In this document: piece after piece, positions 1 to 8,083 of the stretch | Position numbering within the stretch: the first letter of the stretch is position 1 | Layout of the letters: each line of letters starts with the position of its first letter | From: VRUE01 sp963699225 | GTDB taxonomy: Bacteria > Actinomycetota > Thermoleophilia > Solirubrobacterales > 70-9 | Direction: 5' to 3' | Length of the DNA: 64,000 bases | NCBI GenBank assembly: GCA_963699225.1 | Contig: OY969423.1 | Coordinates: 1,550,001 to 1,614,000, forward strand | Made by a program: the position numbers and the translations under genes | Notes under the pieces: model-generated | What the model saw: only the letters and a program-made list of their open reading frames with translations | Database searches by the model: none | Told to the model about the DNA's origin: nothing

Positions 1-242
1 CCGAGCGCCACGCCCTCGCCTTCTTCAGCGCCACCGAGCTCCCCCTCGTCGTCGCGATCACGACGATCGCCATCGACGCCGAAAAGATGCGCCCCTCGAC
101 CGCCGCCGGCCTGGTCGGCGCCGCCATGCTCTCCACCCTGATCTTCCCCTTCATCGGCATGGCCCTGCAAAAACGAGCCATGGCCGAACAGGACGAAGAC
201 CCCCTGGCGCCACCTATGATTGAGCCCCTCCCGGGCGCGTAG
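1..242 (+). CDS. Cation:proton antiporter, C-terminal fragment
   Basis: The first 79 codons of an open frame (frame 3) run in from the left edge and stop with TAG at 240-242. The translation has two hydrophobic stretches, one around ATELPLVVAITTIAID and one around AAMLSTLIFPFIGMAL, followed by a short polar tail rich in Asp, Glu and Pro. This matches the last two helices of Na+/H+ (CPA2-type) exchangers, which couple proton entry to Na+ or K+ export across the cytoplasmic membrane. The N-terminal transport core lies outside the window, so the subfamily cannot be fixed. The last 10 nt, including the stop, lie inside the acceptor stem of the tRNA gene that follows. Family call is by recognition, moderately sure. 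Confidence 0.7.
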   Translation, partial: ERHALAFFSATELPLVVAITTIAIDAEKMRPSTAAGLVGAAMLSTLIFPFIGMALQKRAMAEQDEDPLAPPMIEPLPGA

Positions 243-304
243 CTCAGTGGGAGAGCGCTCGCCTCACACGCGAGAGGTCGCTGGTTCGAACCCAGCCGCG
301 CCCA
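233..304 (+). tRNA. tRNA-Val (CAC)
   Basis: A 72-nt cloverleaf can be folded by eye: a 7-bp acceptor stem (GGGCGCG/CGCGCCC), D arm with GCTC/GAGC, anticodon stem CTCGC/GCGAG around loop CTCACAC, 5-nt variable region, T arm GCTGG/CCAGC with the TTCGAAC loop, and discriminator A at 304. Anticodon CAC reads GUG (Val). CCA is not encoded. The 5' acceptor strand overlaps the end of the antiporter gene. Confidence 0.96.
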
Positions 305-345
305 TAAGGTGAACCGCTTGGCAGCGGGGATTGCGGTGCCTGCAG

Positions 346-404
346 GCGGACCTGGGAGCACTCGTTTAACACCCAAGAGGTCGCCGGTCGAACTCGGCCG
401 AGCA
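346..404 (+). pseudogene. Decayed tRNA-Val-like sequence
   Basis: About 40 nt downstream of the intact tRNA-Val lies a second tRNA-like stretch: a D-arm remnant (GGGAGCACTCG), an anticodon arm with loop TTAACAC but mismatched stem (CTCGT/CCAAG), variable AGGTC, and a T arm GCCGG/TCGGC whose loop is TCGAAC, one base short of the canonical seven. No acceptor 5' strand pairs with its 3' end. It is best read as a dead tandem tRNA-Val copy or an integration scar. Confidence 0.6.
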
Positions 405-562
405 ATAGCCCTGAATTCGCCCGGCAGCACCCGTTGAGGCCCGGCCCATGCCTGCCGCCTACCTGCGACGGGAGAGCTCAATCGCCATTGGCCCATTCAT
501 GGGCCAATCGTTCGCGGTACAGCTTTCGTGGCTCACCAGTGCGTCAATCTGACGCGCGAATC

Positions 563-3500
563 CTAGGGGTGACGACCGCGACGCCAATGCCGAGACCGTG
601 TGCCGTTCCGCGATTGATTGCGGGCGTGCATGCGCAGAGGGGCCGCCGTCCTCGATCGGGGCCGTGCCCGTGCATGCCCCCGATGCCGGTGCTTGTGGTG
701 CCCGCGCTTGCGCGACCTCACACAGCGTTTCTTGCCATCGATCTTCTTACGCTTCTTCCCGGCCGGACAATGCTTCCGCGCAACCGACTGTGGCGGGATA
801 GCTACGACAGGCCTAGGAGTCACCGGCTGCACCATCGGCGGCGTCGACGAGGCACCCAGCCTCGCGTCGATCCCCCCGGCCGTGCCGAGACCAAGAGTCA
901 GGATGTCGGCGGATTCCCAGCTCGGCTTATCGTTCCAGTACTGAATGGGGAAGGGACTACTCTCAGCTTCCGCTTCTTCTTCGGACAGGGATTCCGGAAA
1001 GAAACCGATCTTGTATTTGCCGGCCGGTAGATCCGACAGCGTGTACGTACCCGCCGGTTCGGAAAGTTCGCAAACTTCGAATTTGAATCCGGTGAGCTCG
1101 AAGGCGCAGACTTCGATTTCGCCGAGGCCGCCAGAGTTCGAAGCGTCGCTGACGAGCCCCGTGATGATCGCTTCCGGCTCCAGGGCGGCATTGACATTCC
1201 CGACCACTCCCCCGGTCGCGACCTGAACTGGGTCGCCTTCGCTCGAAATCGGTTTGCCTTTGTAGGCCTGGCTTCGAAAGCCTTCGCCTTCGGGCACTAG
1301 GAACAAGACTGCGTATTTGCCTTTGACCAGACCCTGGATCCTGTAGGTCCCGTCTTCGCTGGTGTATTCGCATTCTTCGAATTCTTGGTTGACGTCTTCG
1401 GCACAGACGAGGACATCGCCGAGCGGTTCTCCGTCTGAGGCAGCGGTGACCTTGCCGCTTATTTCGCCGCCATCCGTAAGTTCGGCGTTGACTCCTTTCG
1501 CCAGGGCTTCTGTGACTTCGACCGGTTTCGCGTGTGACCAGGACAGCGCGTTTTTGTAGTACTCGAACACGTAACCGGCGCCCGAATATCGCGGCCAGAA
1601 TTCGACGTGGTACACGCCTACTGGCAGGTTCGCGATGATGTACCCACCTTCCGCGTCTGTGAGTGCGCAGTTCTGGCCCTGCCCTTCCTCTTCTTCTTCA
1701 TCTTCGAGCGCGCAGACGAGGATCTGGGGTAGGGGGTCGTGTTCGCCGCCTTCCTTGGTGACTCGACCCGATATCGCCCCCGTCCCGGGAGTCAGTCCGA
1801 CCTGAAAGCGACGCTCGACTGGGATGGCAGCGGCGTATCTGAGGTTGCCCGCTTGTTCTGAGGCAACCTTGCATTCCCCGAGGCCGACGAGATGGACTTC
1901 GCGGGAAACGGTCGTGCAGACGTCCTGAGTCAGCGACGTGTAGGTGACGTCGAGATTGGACGACGACCTGGCCTCGAGCCGGAAGTCAGGTTCGCCGAGC
2001 GTAAGGTTGCCGATCGTCTGGACAAAGACCCTCTGCCCCTGCTGTTCGACCGGAGCGTCGACCGGGCTGCTCTGCTGGGTATTGGCCCCGTCGCCCAGCT
2101 GGCCGTGTTCGTTGGCGCCCCAGCATTCGACCAGGCCCGAGCGCAGGACCGCGCAGGTATGCGCCCCGCCCGCGGCGAGCATCGAGCTTTCAGCCAGGAA
2201 CCGGACCATGGCGGGGGCATGCCGCTCGGTCTTCGTGCCGTCGCCTAGCTGGCCGTGTTCGTTGCTGCCCCAGCACCAGAAAAGTCCATACGCTGCGGTC
2301 TCTATCACGCAGGTGTGGTCGGCCCCGGAGGTGATCTGGGCTGCCCCAGAGAGACCGGTGACTTCGACTGGACTGTGCCTGTCGGTGGTAGTGCCGTCGC
2401 CTAGCTGGCCGTGTTCGTTGTCGCCCCAGCACCAGACCTCGAGCGCTTCGGAGATCGCGCAGGCATGATCACCTCCCGCCGCTACTTCTACCGCGGGCGG
2501 CAGCCCGGTGACTTCGACTGGACTGTGCCTGTCGGTGGTGGTCCCGTCGCCCAACTGGCCGTGTTCGTTGTCGCCCCAGCACCAGACCTTGCCTTCTCCG
2601 GTCAGGGCGCAGTTGAAACTCGCGCCCGCGGTGACCTCAGTCATTCCGGAGACGCCGGTGACTTCGACGGGGGTGTGCCGCTCGGTCGTCGTGCTGTCGC
2701 CCAGCTGGCCGTGTTCGTTGTCGCCCCAGCATTCGACCGTCCCGGCTTCGATCACAGCACAGGTGTGGAGGCCGCCCAGGGTGATCGAGGTCGCGTTCGC
2801 GAGGCCGGAGGCTTCCACAGGCTCGTCCCGGTCGGTGGTGGTCCCGTCGCCGAGCTGACCGTCTTCGTTACCTCCCCAGCACCAGACCTTGCCCACCTGG
2901 GTGGCGAGCGCGCAGGAATGGTTGCCGCCCACGCCGATACCGGTGACGTTTGCGAGGCCGGCAATCTCAGTAGGGGAGGAGACGTCATCCTGCTCTCCCC
3001 AGCATTTGACCTTTGCGTCGCCGGTGATGGCGCACGATGTCGACCCTCCCGTCGCGACGGCGGTTGCTCCCGCCAGTGTCTTGACGCCAACCGGTGCGGA
3101 ACTGACAGACGTCGAGCCATTACCCAGCTGGCCGTGTTCGTTGTCGCCCCAGCACCGGATCTTGCCAGGTTCATTGAGGGTGCAGGCATGGGAGCCGCCC
3201 GCTGCGATTAGGCCGTTGATCGGATGGTTGTCGAGCTCGACGGGGGTGTGTCGATCGGTCGTCGTGCCGTCATTCAGCTGGCCGTGTTCGTTGTCGCCCC
3301 AGCACCAAGCAAAATAGGAGACGGTGCACGTATAGGACCCGCCTGCAACTAGCGCCCCGCTGCCGGGCAGTTCGATGACTTCGACTGGACTGTGCCTGTC
3401 GGTGGTGGTCCCGTCGCCGAGCTGGCCGTGTTCGTTGTCGCCCCAGCACCAGACGCTCGTTCTGATTCCTATGTTGGCGCAGGTGTGTTCGCTACCTGCC

Positions 3501-4192
3501 GTGATCGTCCCGCCAAAACCGGAGATGGCGATGACCGGACTGTGCCGCTCGGTCGTCGTGCCGTCGCCGAGCTGGCCGTGTTCGTTGTCTCCCCAGCATT
3601 CAACTCTGGCTTCGAGACGCGCGCAGGTGTGCGCCGTTCCGGCGGCAATCCCACCAGCCCCAGAGAGACCGGGGACTTCGACTGGACTGTGCCGCTCGGT
3701 CGTCGTGCCGTCGCCGAGCTGGCCGTGTTCGTTGTCTCCCCAGCACCAGGTCCCGGGCGCTTCGGCGATCGCGCAGGCGTGATCTCCTCCCGCCTCGATT
3801 TCGACCGCGAGCGGCAGCCCGGTGACTTCGACTGGACTGTGCCTGTCGGTGGCGGTCCCGTCGCCGAGCTGGCCGTGTTCGTTGTCTCCCCAGCACCAGA
3901 CCTTGCCTTCCCCCGTCAGGGCGCAGTCGAAACTCGCGCCCGCGGTGACTTCGATCACTCCGGAGATGCCGGTGACTTCGACGGGGGTGTGCCGCTCGGT
4001 CGTCGTGCCGTCGCCGAGCTGGCCGTGTTCGTTGTCTCCCCAGCACTTGACCGTCCCGGTCGGCGTCACAAAGCACGTGTGCTGGAGGCCCGCGTCAAGG
4101 TTCTGCGGTCCGAAAGCCGACGCGCTCGAGGCGAACAGTAGAAGACCGACCACCATCGTCAATACAGACCAAAACCGCCATGGACCCCGCAA
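563..4192 (-). CDS. RCC1-repeat secreted surface protein
   Basis: A protein of 1,209 residues from the start I prefer, TTG at 4192. That start is preceded by a GAGGTGG ribosome site and opens a good signal peptide (RGPWR n-region, hydrophobic core, ASSASA cleavage site). The frame continues upstream, but that part reads through a tRNA-like sequence. After the signal come 14 RCC1-type units of about 50 residues with core WCWGDNEHGQLGDG, 13 clear and one degenerate; then a short linker; then three carboxypeptidase-regulatory/Cna-B-like beta domains (each with a GxISGxV entry and a GTYxxxxLPxGxY exit); and a C-terminal tail of about 70 residues very rich in Arg, Lys and His. RCC1 units form seven-bladed propellers, so two are possible. 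Probably exported and wall-associated; ligand unknown. The gene lies alone between tRNA remnants. Confidence 0.85.
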   Translation of the reverse strand: MRGPWRFWSVLTMVVGLLLFASSASAFGPQNLDAGLQHTCFVTPTGTVKCWGDNEHGQLGDGTTTERHTPVEVTGISGVIEVTAGASFDCALTGEGKVWCWGDNEHGQLGDGTATDRHSPVEVTGLPLAVEIEAGGDHACAIAEAPGTWCWGDNEHGQLGDGTTTERHSPVEVPGLSGAGGIAAGTAHTCARLEARVECWGDNEHGQLGDGTTTERHSPVIAISGFGGTITAGSEHTCANIGIRTSVWCWGDNEHGQLGDGTTTDRHSPVEVIELPGSGALVAGGSYTCTVSYFAWCWGDNEHGQLNDGTTTDRHTPVELDNHPINGLIAAGGSHACTLNEPGKIRCWGDNEHGQLGNGSTSVSSAPVGVKTLAGATAVATGGSTSCAITGDAKVKCWGEQDDVSSPTEIAGLANVTGIGVGGNHSCALATQVGKVWCWGGNEDGQLGDGTTTDRDEPVEASGLANATSITLGGLHTCAVIEAGTVECWGDNEHGQLGDSTTTERHTPVEVTGVSGMTEVTAGASFNCALTGEGKVWCWGDNEHGQLGDGTTTDRHSPVEVTGLPPAVEVAAGGDHACAISEALEVWCWGDNEHGQLGDGTTTDRHSPVEVTGLSGAAQITSGADHTCVIETAAYGLFWCWGSNEHGQLGDGTKTERHAPAMVRFLAESSMLAAGGAHTCAVLRSGLVECWGANEHGQLGDGANTQQSSPVDAPVEQQGQRVFVQTIGNLTLGEPDFRLEARSSSNLDVTYTSLTQDVCTTVSREVHLVGLGECKVASEQAGNLRYAAAIPVERRFQVGLTPGTGAISGRVTKEGGEHDPLPQILVCALEDEEEEEGQGQNCALTDAEGGYIIANLPVGVYHVEFWPRYSGAGYVFEYYKNALSWSHAKPVEVTEALAKGVNAELTDGGEISGKVTAASDGEPLGDVLVCAEDVNQEFEECEYTSEDGTYRIQGLVKGKYAVLFLVPEGEGFRSQAYKGKPISSEGDPVQVATGGVVGNVNAALEPEAIITGLVSDASNSGGLGEIEVCAFELTGFKFEVCELSEPAGTYTLSDLPAGKYKIGFFPESLSEEEAEAESSPFPIQYWNDKPSWESADILTLGLGTAGGIDARLGASSTPPMVQPVTPRPVVAIPPQSVARKHCPAGKKRKKIDGKKRCVRSRKRGHHKHRHRGHARARPRSRTAAPLRMHARNQSRNGTRSRHWRRGRHP
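2050..4070 (-). repeat. About 150-bp tandem coding repeats (RCC1 units)
   Basis: The core CTGGCCGTGTTCGTTG (plus strand) recurs roughly every 150 bp with little change, encoding CWGDNEHGQLG each time; one unit near 2860 is a close variant and one near 3000 is degenerate. DNA identity between cores is higher than the protein fold requires, pointing to recent expansion or gene conversion. The first three units (about 3660-4060) and units 10-12 (about 2370-2740) are similar in order and content, so a three-unit block seems to have been copied. Confidence 0.9.
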
Positions 4193-4217
4193 ATCCCACC
4201 TCTTCTGTTCGATCCCG

Positions 4218-4310
4218 CCAGGACGTGGGATTTCGAACCCACGGCACGCTAAAAGACACAGCAACAGTTTTCGAGGATGCCCGTTCAACTACTCAGGTAT
4301 TTCCCGGAGG
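4218..4310 (-). pseudogene. Decayed tRNA-Ser (CGA)-like sequence
   Basis: Read on the minus strand, 4310-4218 shows a D-arm-like CTGAGTAGTTGAACGGGC, an anticodon loop CTCGAAAAC (CGA, Ser), a variable-arm-like region and a T arm GTGGG/CCCAC at 4225-4242. The T loop has one extra base, and the anticodon stem and acceptor stem are poor, so it is not functional. It overlaps the region just upstream of the RCC1 gene start, which argues against translating through it. Confidence 0.55.
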
Positions 4311-4373
4311 CTCAAGATATCCAAATCGGCATAGAACAGCAAAGCCCGACGCTCGATCAACGAGTGGACAAAC

Positions 4374-4419
4374 GCCTCACACCCAAGAGGCAGCTGGTTC
4401 GAAACCTAGCCGCGCCCAT
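4374..4419 (+). pseudogene. tRNA-Val 3'-half fragment (possible att-like scar)
   Basis: These 46 nt match the 3' half of the intact tRNA-Val (261-305) from the anticodon loop through CCGCGCCCAT, with a handful of substitutions and one inserted base in the T arm. There is no 5' half. It lies 6 nt before the stop codon of the next gene. Together with the intact tRNA it brackets the RCC1 gene, as attL/attR do around an integrated element, but no integrase is present. Confidence 0.7.
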
Positions 4420-4425
4420 CAGCGA

Positions 4426-5220
4426 TCAGTCTTGAGCGACGTGACACACACCACTCAGGACGCGGGCGCGAGTTGAGCCGTCGGCGAGGTGGAAGACGCC
4501 TCGCGCGAGCTTGAAGGGAGCGCTGTTGAAGCCGGCCGGAGCGGGGCAACCGGCGGCGAGGAGGCTGTGTTCGTGGCCGTGGAAGAGGTAACGGCGGCCC
4601 AGGCTGACTTCGAAGCCTTTTACGTACCCCCATTCTTCGCCGACTTCGGGCAGGGTTGCGGTGAGCGTCAGGCCGAAGGGGCCCTTTTGTTCCCGGTGCA
4701 GCCGGAAGTACATGTCAACCGCCGTCGGGGCCGGCTGAGGGCCGAAGACGTGGCCGAGCAGAGCCCTGTGCCCGCGATAGCGTGAATTGAAGACCAGGAG
4801 GCGACCCGCGGCGGGGAACGGAGTCTGTTCAGGCAGGTCGATGTGGGCGCTGAAATGACCGGAGCCGACGAGTGCATCGCGGCAATTGGCGAGCGCCTGG
4901 CTGGTCGAGCTACCGGTGACCTGGCGGCGTGAGCAGATCGGGAGGCCGTGCAACGAAAGCCGAGCGTGCCGATTGATCGAGATGGTGAATTCGCGAAGAG
5001 CTGGAGACGGAGACCCGGGAAGCGGCTGGACAGCGCCGCTGACACTGACCGAGATTGGCTGCGATCCGACACGAGGCAGCGTGGCCGGCGTCATCGAGCC
5101 GCTGAAGTTGATGCGGTAACTGCCGCCCGTGATCACTTCCGCGGAAGCCAGAGGCTGAGCGCAGAGCCACGCAACCGCGAGCGGTAAGAGGACGAGCAGT
5201 GCCTTTGCTCGTGTCTTCAC
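4426..5220 (-). CDS. Secreted single-module protein (CPxxSxVG-like domain)
   Basis: 264 residues with a signal peptide (MKTRAKALLVLLPLAV to about residue 27). The mature part resembles the last ~210 residues of the propeller protein at 47961-49697: both have an INRxxxxxxxGLPxC start, an AL-(E/N)-C-x-x-x-LVG-x-G-x-FSA turn, a run PFPxxG-x(5)-FN, (G)H(R/P)AxLxHV(F/Y)G, LTA(T/S)LPxV then WGYV, and an AGCPAP exit with a final Cys. I do not know a named family. It appears to be a stand-alone copy of the module that recurs in the big surface proteins here. Extracellular by its signal; function unknown. Confidence 0.75.
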   Translation of the reverse strand: MKTRAKALLVLLPLAVAWLCAQPLASAEVITGGSYRINFSGSMTPATLPRVGSQPISVSVSGAVQPLPGSPSPALREFTISINRHARLSLHGLPICSRRQVTGSSTSQALANCRDALVGSGHFSAHIDLPEQTPFPAAGRLLVFNSRYRGHRALLGHVFGPQPAPTAVDMYFRLHREQKGPFGLTLTATLPEVGEEWGYVKGFEVSLGRRYLFHGHEHSLLAAGCPAPAGFNSAPFKLARGVFHLADGSTRARVLSGVCHVAQD

Positions 5221-5271
5221 CCCACCTTTCTACACCACCCTCGACCGGCAAATCGCAGCTAGACTCGATTC

Positions 5272-6288
5272 GTGCCGGTCAATCGTCGCTTCGCGTTGCG
5301 CCAGCGCCCCGAGGGGCGGATCGATGACGAGACCTTTGAGCTCGTCGAGGAGGAGCTGCCGGCGATCGGCGATGGGCAGGCGCTGATTCGCACCGAGTGG
5401 ATCTCGCTCGACCCGACCAACCGGACCTGGATCGAGGACATGCCGGGCTACCTGCCCCCCGTACAGATCGGCGAGACGATGCGCGCGCTCGGGCTCGGCC
5501 GGGTGGTCGAGTCCAAGCACCCCGACTACGAGGAGGGGCAGCTGGTCCAGGGACTGCTCGGCTGGACCGAGAACTTCGTCGCTTCAGATGCAATGCCGGT
5601 GCAGCGCGTCCCCGAGCTCGAGGGGGTCTCCCCCAGCCTCTACCTCGGCGCGCTCGGTATGACCGGCCTCACGGCGTGGGTCGGGATGAAGGAAATCGGC
5701 AAGCCAAAGGAGGGCGAGACGGTCGTCGTCTCGGCCGCCGCCGGTGCGGTCGGCTCTGTTGCCGGACAGCTCGCCAAGCGCGACGGCGCCTGCGTCGTCG
5801 GCATCGCCGGCGGGCCCGAGAAGGGCGCGATCCTCACCGAGAAGCTCGGCTTCGATGCGGCCGTCGACCATCGCGCCGGGGACTGGCGCGAGCAGCTCAA
5901 GGCCGCCACCCCGGACGGCATCGACGTCGACTTCGAGAACGTCGGCGGCGAGCTGATGGATGCGATCTTCGCCCGCCTCAACCTCCACGCCCGGGTCGCC
6001 CTCTGTGGGCTGATCTCCGGCTACAACGAGGGCGCCGCGCCGGTGGCCGGCTCGCGCGATGCTTTCGGCAGCCTGCTGATCAAGCGAGCCACCCTGCAGG
6101 GCTTCATCGTCCTCGACCACTACGACAAGCTGGCCAGGGTCTCGGCGCAGCTCGCGGAGTGGATCGCCGACGGCAGCCTCGAGCCACTGGAGACCGTCGT
6201 CGAGGGCTTCGAGCAACTGCCCAAGGCGATCAACATGCTCTTCGACGGCGCCAACGTCGGCAAGCTCGTCGTGCGGGTCGGCGACTAG
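5272..6288 (+). CDS. NADP-dependent MDR oxidoreductase (CurA/PTGR-like)
   Basis: 338 residues starting with GTG at 5272. It is a zinc-free medium-chain reductase of the leukotriene B4 dehydrogenase/curcumin reductase type: N-terminal GroES-like half, then a Rossmann half with the NADPH loop AAAGAVGSVAGQLAK (about residues 152-166), the family stretch VDFENVGGELMDA and a C-terminal GANVGKLVVRVGD. Such enzymes reduce the C=C bond of alpha,beta-unsaturated carbonyls in the cytosol. Length is usual. It is monocistronic, divergent from the secreted gene on its left and convergent with the gene on its right; substrate cannot be told from sequence. Confidence 0.9.
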   Translation: MPVNRRFALRQRPEGRIDDETFELVEEELPAIGDGQALIRTEWISLDPTNRTWIEDMPGYLPPVQIGETMRALGLGRVVESKHPDYEEGQLVQGLLGWTENFVASDAMPVQRVPELEGVSPSLYLGALGMTGLTAWVGMKEIGKPKEGETVVVSAAAGAVGSVAGQLAKRDGACVVGIAGGPEKGAILTEKLGFDAAVDHRAGDWREQLKAATPDGIDVDFENVGGELMDAIFARLNLHARVALCGLISGYNEGAAPVAGSRDAFGSLLIKRATLQGFIVLDHYDKLARVSAQLAEWIADGSLEPLETVVEGFEQLPKAINMLFDGANVGKLVVRVGD

Positions 6289-6304
6289 ATCCGATCGGGC
6301 GCGG

Positions 6305-6952
6305 CTATCCGCCGAGGCCGCCGAAAACCGCGTATGGGTTCGGCGGGCGCTCGGCGTAGGCGGCCGCCCAGGTTCCCTCAAAGCTGACCTTGCTGCCGGG
6401 CGGGGCCTGGCTCTGGATCTTTTCGGCGAGTTCCTTGCCGCTGTCCTCGTCGGGGACGCCGATCAGCAGGTACCTCCAGCGGTGGACCACCGGGAGGCCC
6501 TCGCTGCGCAGCGTGTCGGCGAACTGACTTGCCTGATGAAACGAGGGGAGATCGACGCGGACCTCGTATTCGGGGTGTCCGCTTTTCTCGGTTTGCCGGC
6601 GCTCCGCGGCGATCAGCACCTCATGCTCTGCGTGCTTGGCCGCGTCGCCGCTCGGAAGCGGAAGGTCGGGATCCTCCCATTCCTCCGCCGTTGGGTGCCA
6701 GTGCGTCAGTTCGGCATCGAGCTTCCAGCCGTGCTGCTGCGCGAGGCTGAGTACATGGTTGCGGGCAGCTTCGGCCTGCTCCCTCGAGCCGGCGTAGAGA
6801 AAGACCGTCGGCCCTTCGCGGCTGACGACGACGCGATCGTGGAACGCGCCGCTCAGATCGTGTTCGAGCTCGCCGGCCTCGAGTCGCTCGACCAGCGAGC
6901 CAATATGAGCTGTGTCGTCGAAGTCAACTTCGAGGCGCCAATCATCGTTCAT
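6305..6952 (-). CDS. Conserved hypothetical protein, two similar halves
   Basis: 215 residues, no signal or membrane segment, acidic. Residues 1-75 and 120-205 each look like a small alpha/beta unit about handling pairs of values (W/YEVRVDLPSFHQASQFADTL and WRLEVDFDDTAHIGSLVERL are parallel), suggesting an internal duplication of a ferredoxin-like fold joined by a charged linker. I do not recognise a named family. It ends 16 nt from the convergent oxidoreductase. Probably cytosolic; function unknown. Confidence 0.6.
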   Translation of the reverse strand: MNDDWRLEVDFDDTAHIGSLVERLEAGELEHDLSGAFHDRVVVSREGPTVFLYAGSREQAEAARNHVLSLAQQHGWKLDAELTHWHPTAEEWEDPDLPLPSGDAAKHAEHEVLIAAERRQTEKSGHPEYEVRVDLPSFHQASQFADTLRSEGLPVVHRWRYLLIGVPDEDSGKELAEKIQSQAPPGSKVSFEGTWAAAYAERPPNPYAVFGGLGG

Positions 6953-7051
6953 CGGTCGGGAAGGCTACCGGCGCCGCTCATGGTCATCTAGTCGCCTGAT
7001 GCTTGCGATGTTCGTCGGGCATCCGCCGACGGCGCGTCTAGCGTCACCTGT

Positions 7052-7660
7052 GTGGAGAGTGCAGATAACGATTCGACGGTGCGTTACGAAGAAAAGGCGG
7101 TCGATGTGGCGATCGCTGAGTTCAATGCGCTTCGCACCGAGATCGTCAGTTACATCAGCACGCAGGCTGCGCTTGTCGGCCTCGCCCTGACCGCTGGTGG
7201 ACTCATCGTCGGTTTCACCGTCAAGGAACACGCCGATCAGAGGCTGCTGCTGGCAATTCCGCTTCTTACCTTGCTCGTTGTATCGCTACACACCGCAGCG
7301 TCCTTCCGATCTGCACTGATCGGTCGCTACATCGACAATGTCCTCTGGGCGAATCTCAAAAAGCACGTCGGCGAAATCCCATCGTGGGAGGCGGAAGTCG
7401 CCAAACGAAGGCAGCGGACCATCTGGAAGATGCTGCCCGAGATCTTCTTCCTCGACTTTCCGGCGATGACCATCTTCATCGTCGGCAGCTTCTACTCGAT
7501 GGTGCGAGTCGGTCCCGGAGAATTCCTCTGGTGGGTCGATTGCGTTGCGCTTGCCCTGGCGATCGTTGTCCCGGCCGCTTTTTCACTCCGGATCCGGGAT
7601 GAAGCAGGGCCGAGCCAAGCCGCCGCTGCTCTGCCGATCAAAGCTCCGCCAGCCGAGTAA
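7052..7660 (+). CDS. Four-helix membrane protein, unknown
   Basis: 202 residues from GTG 7052. Hydropathy by eye gives four membrane segments, about residues 34-57, 64-84, 130-150 and 158-180, with a basic cytosolic loop (KKHVGEIPSWEAEVAKRRQR) between the second and third. The helix-loop pattern resembles small SLATT- or DUF-type two-plus-two membrane proteins, but I cannot name the family. Its 3' end overlaps the convergent MarR gene by 23 nt. Confidence 0.6.
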   Translation: MESADNDSTVRYEEKAVDVAIAEFNALRTEIVSYISTQAALVGLALTAGGLIVGFTVKEHADQRLLLAIPLLTLLVVSLHTAASFRSALIGRYIDNVLWANLKKHVGEIPSWEAEVAKRRQRTIWKMLPEIFFLDFPAMTIFIVGSFYSMVRVGPGEFLWWVDCVALALAIVVPAAFSLRIRDEAGPSQAAAALPIKAPPAE

Positions 7661-8063
7661 GCAGACGCACCCCTTCGTCCAGCGTCTCGCGCTCCGCATC
7701 GCTGAAGTTCTGCTCGATCGCCTGGGCCAGCCAGCCCTCGCGGCGGCCGCGGTCCTCGTGCAGCTCGGTGCGGCCCGCGTCGGTCAGCTCGAGCAGGGCG
7801 CTGCGGCCGTCGGCGGGGTCGGGGCGGCGGACGATCAGGCCCTGGGACTCGAGCTCGGCGACGGTCTGGCCCATCGATTGCGGGCGCACCCGCTCGGCGC
7901 TCGCCAGCTTGCTCGTGCTCTGCGGACCTTCGCGGTCGAGCCGGCCGAGGACCGAGCCCTGGGAGAGCGAGAAGCGGTGCTCCGTGCGCAGGCGGCGAAT
8001 TAGGTGGCCGAGCACCACGCGCAACTCGCTGGCGAGCGGGCCGCTGTCGACGCGGGTCGGCAT
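7638..8063 (-). CDS. MarR-family transcriptional regulator
   Basis: 141 residues with the winged-helix layout of MarR: the recognition-helix region STSKLASAERVRPQSMGQTV and the wing RRPDPADGRSALLELTDAG. MarR dimers bind short palindromes and release DNA when phenolic or lipophilic ligands bind. The gene is divergent from an MFS efflux gene, and a perfect 15-bp palindrome sits between them, so it very likely represses both itself and the transporter. A TATGAT -10 (8070-8075, minus strand) lies only 6 nt before the ATG, so its mRNA is probably leaderless. Confidence 0.92.
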   Translation of the reverse strand: MPTRVDSGPLASELRVVLGHLIRRLRTEHRFSLSQGSVLGRLDREGPQSTSKLASAERVRPQSMGQTVAELESQGLIVRRPDPADGRSALLELTDAGRTELHEDRGRREGWLAQAIEQNFSDAERETLDEGVRLLTRLAEL

Positions 8064-8083
8064 GCGCTGATCATAGCGGAGAC

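Noticed and set aside
434..1030. Plus-strand open frames opposite the RCC1 C-terminus
   Set aside because: Antisense to the polybasic tail and Cna-B-like domains; no ribosome site or domain.
2050..4070. Regular repeats at ~150-bp spacing suggestive of a CRISPR-like array
   Set aside because: The repeats are in frame, spaced in multiples of codons and encode RCC1 units; the intervals are also similar to each other, unlike spacers.
233..4425. Complete integrative element
   Set aside because: The tRNA-bracketed interval has no integrase, relaxase or phage gene; only scars can be claimed.
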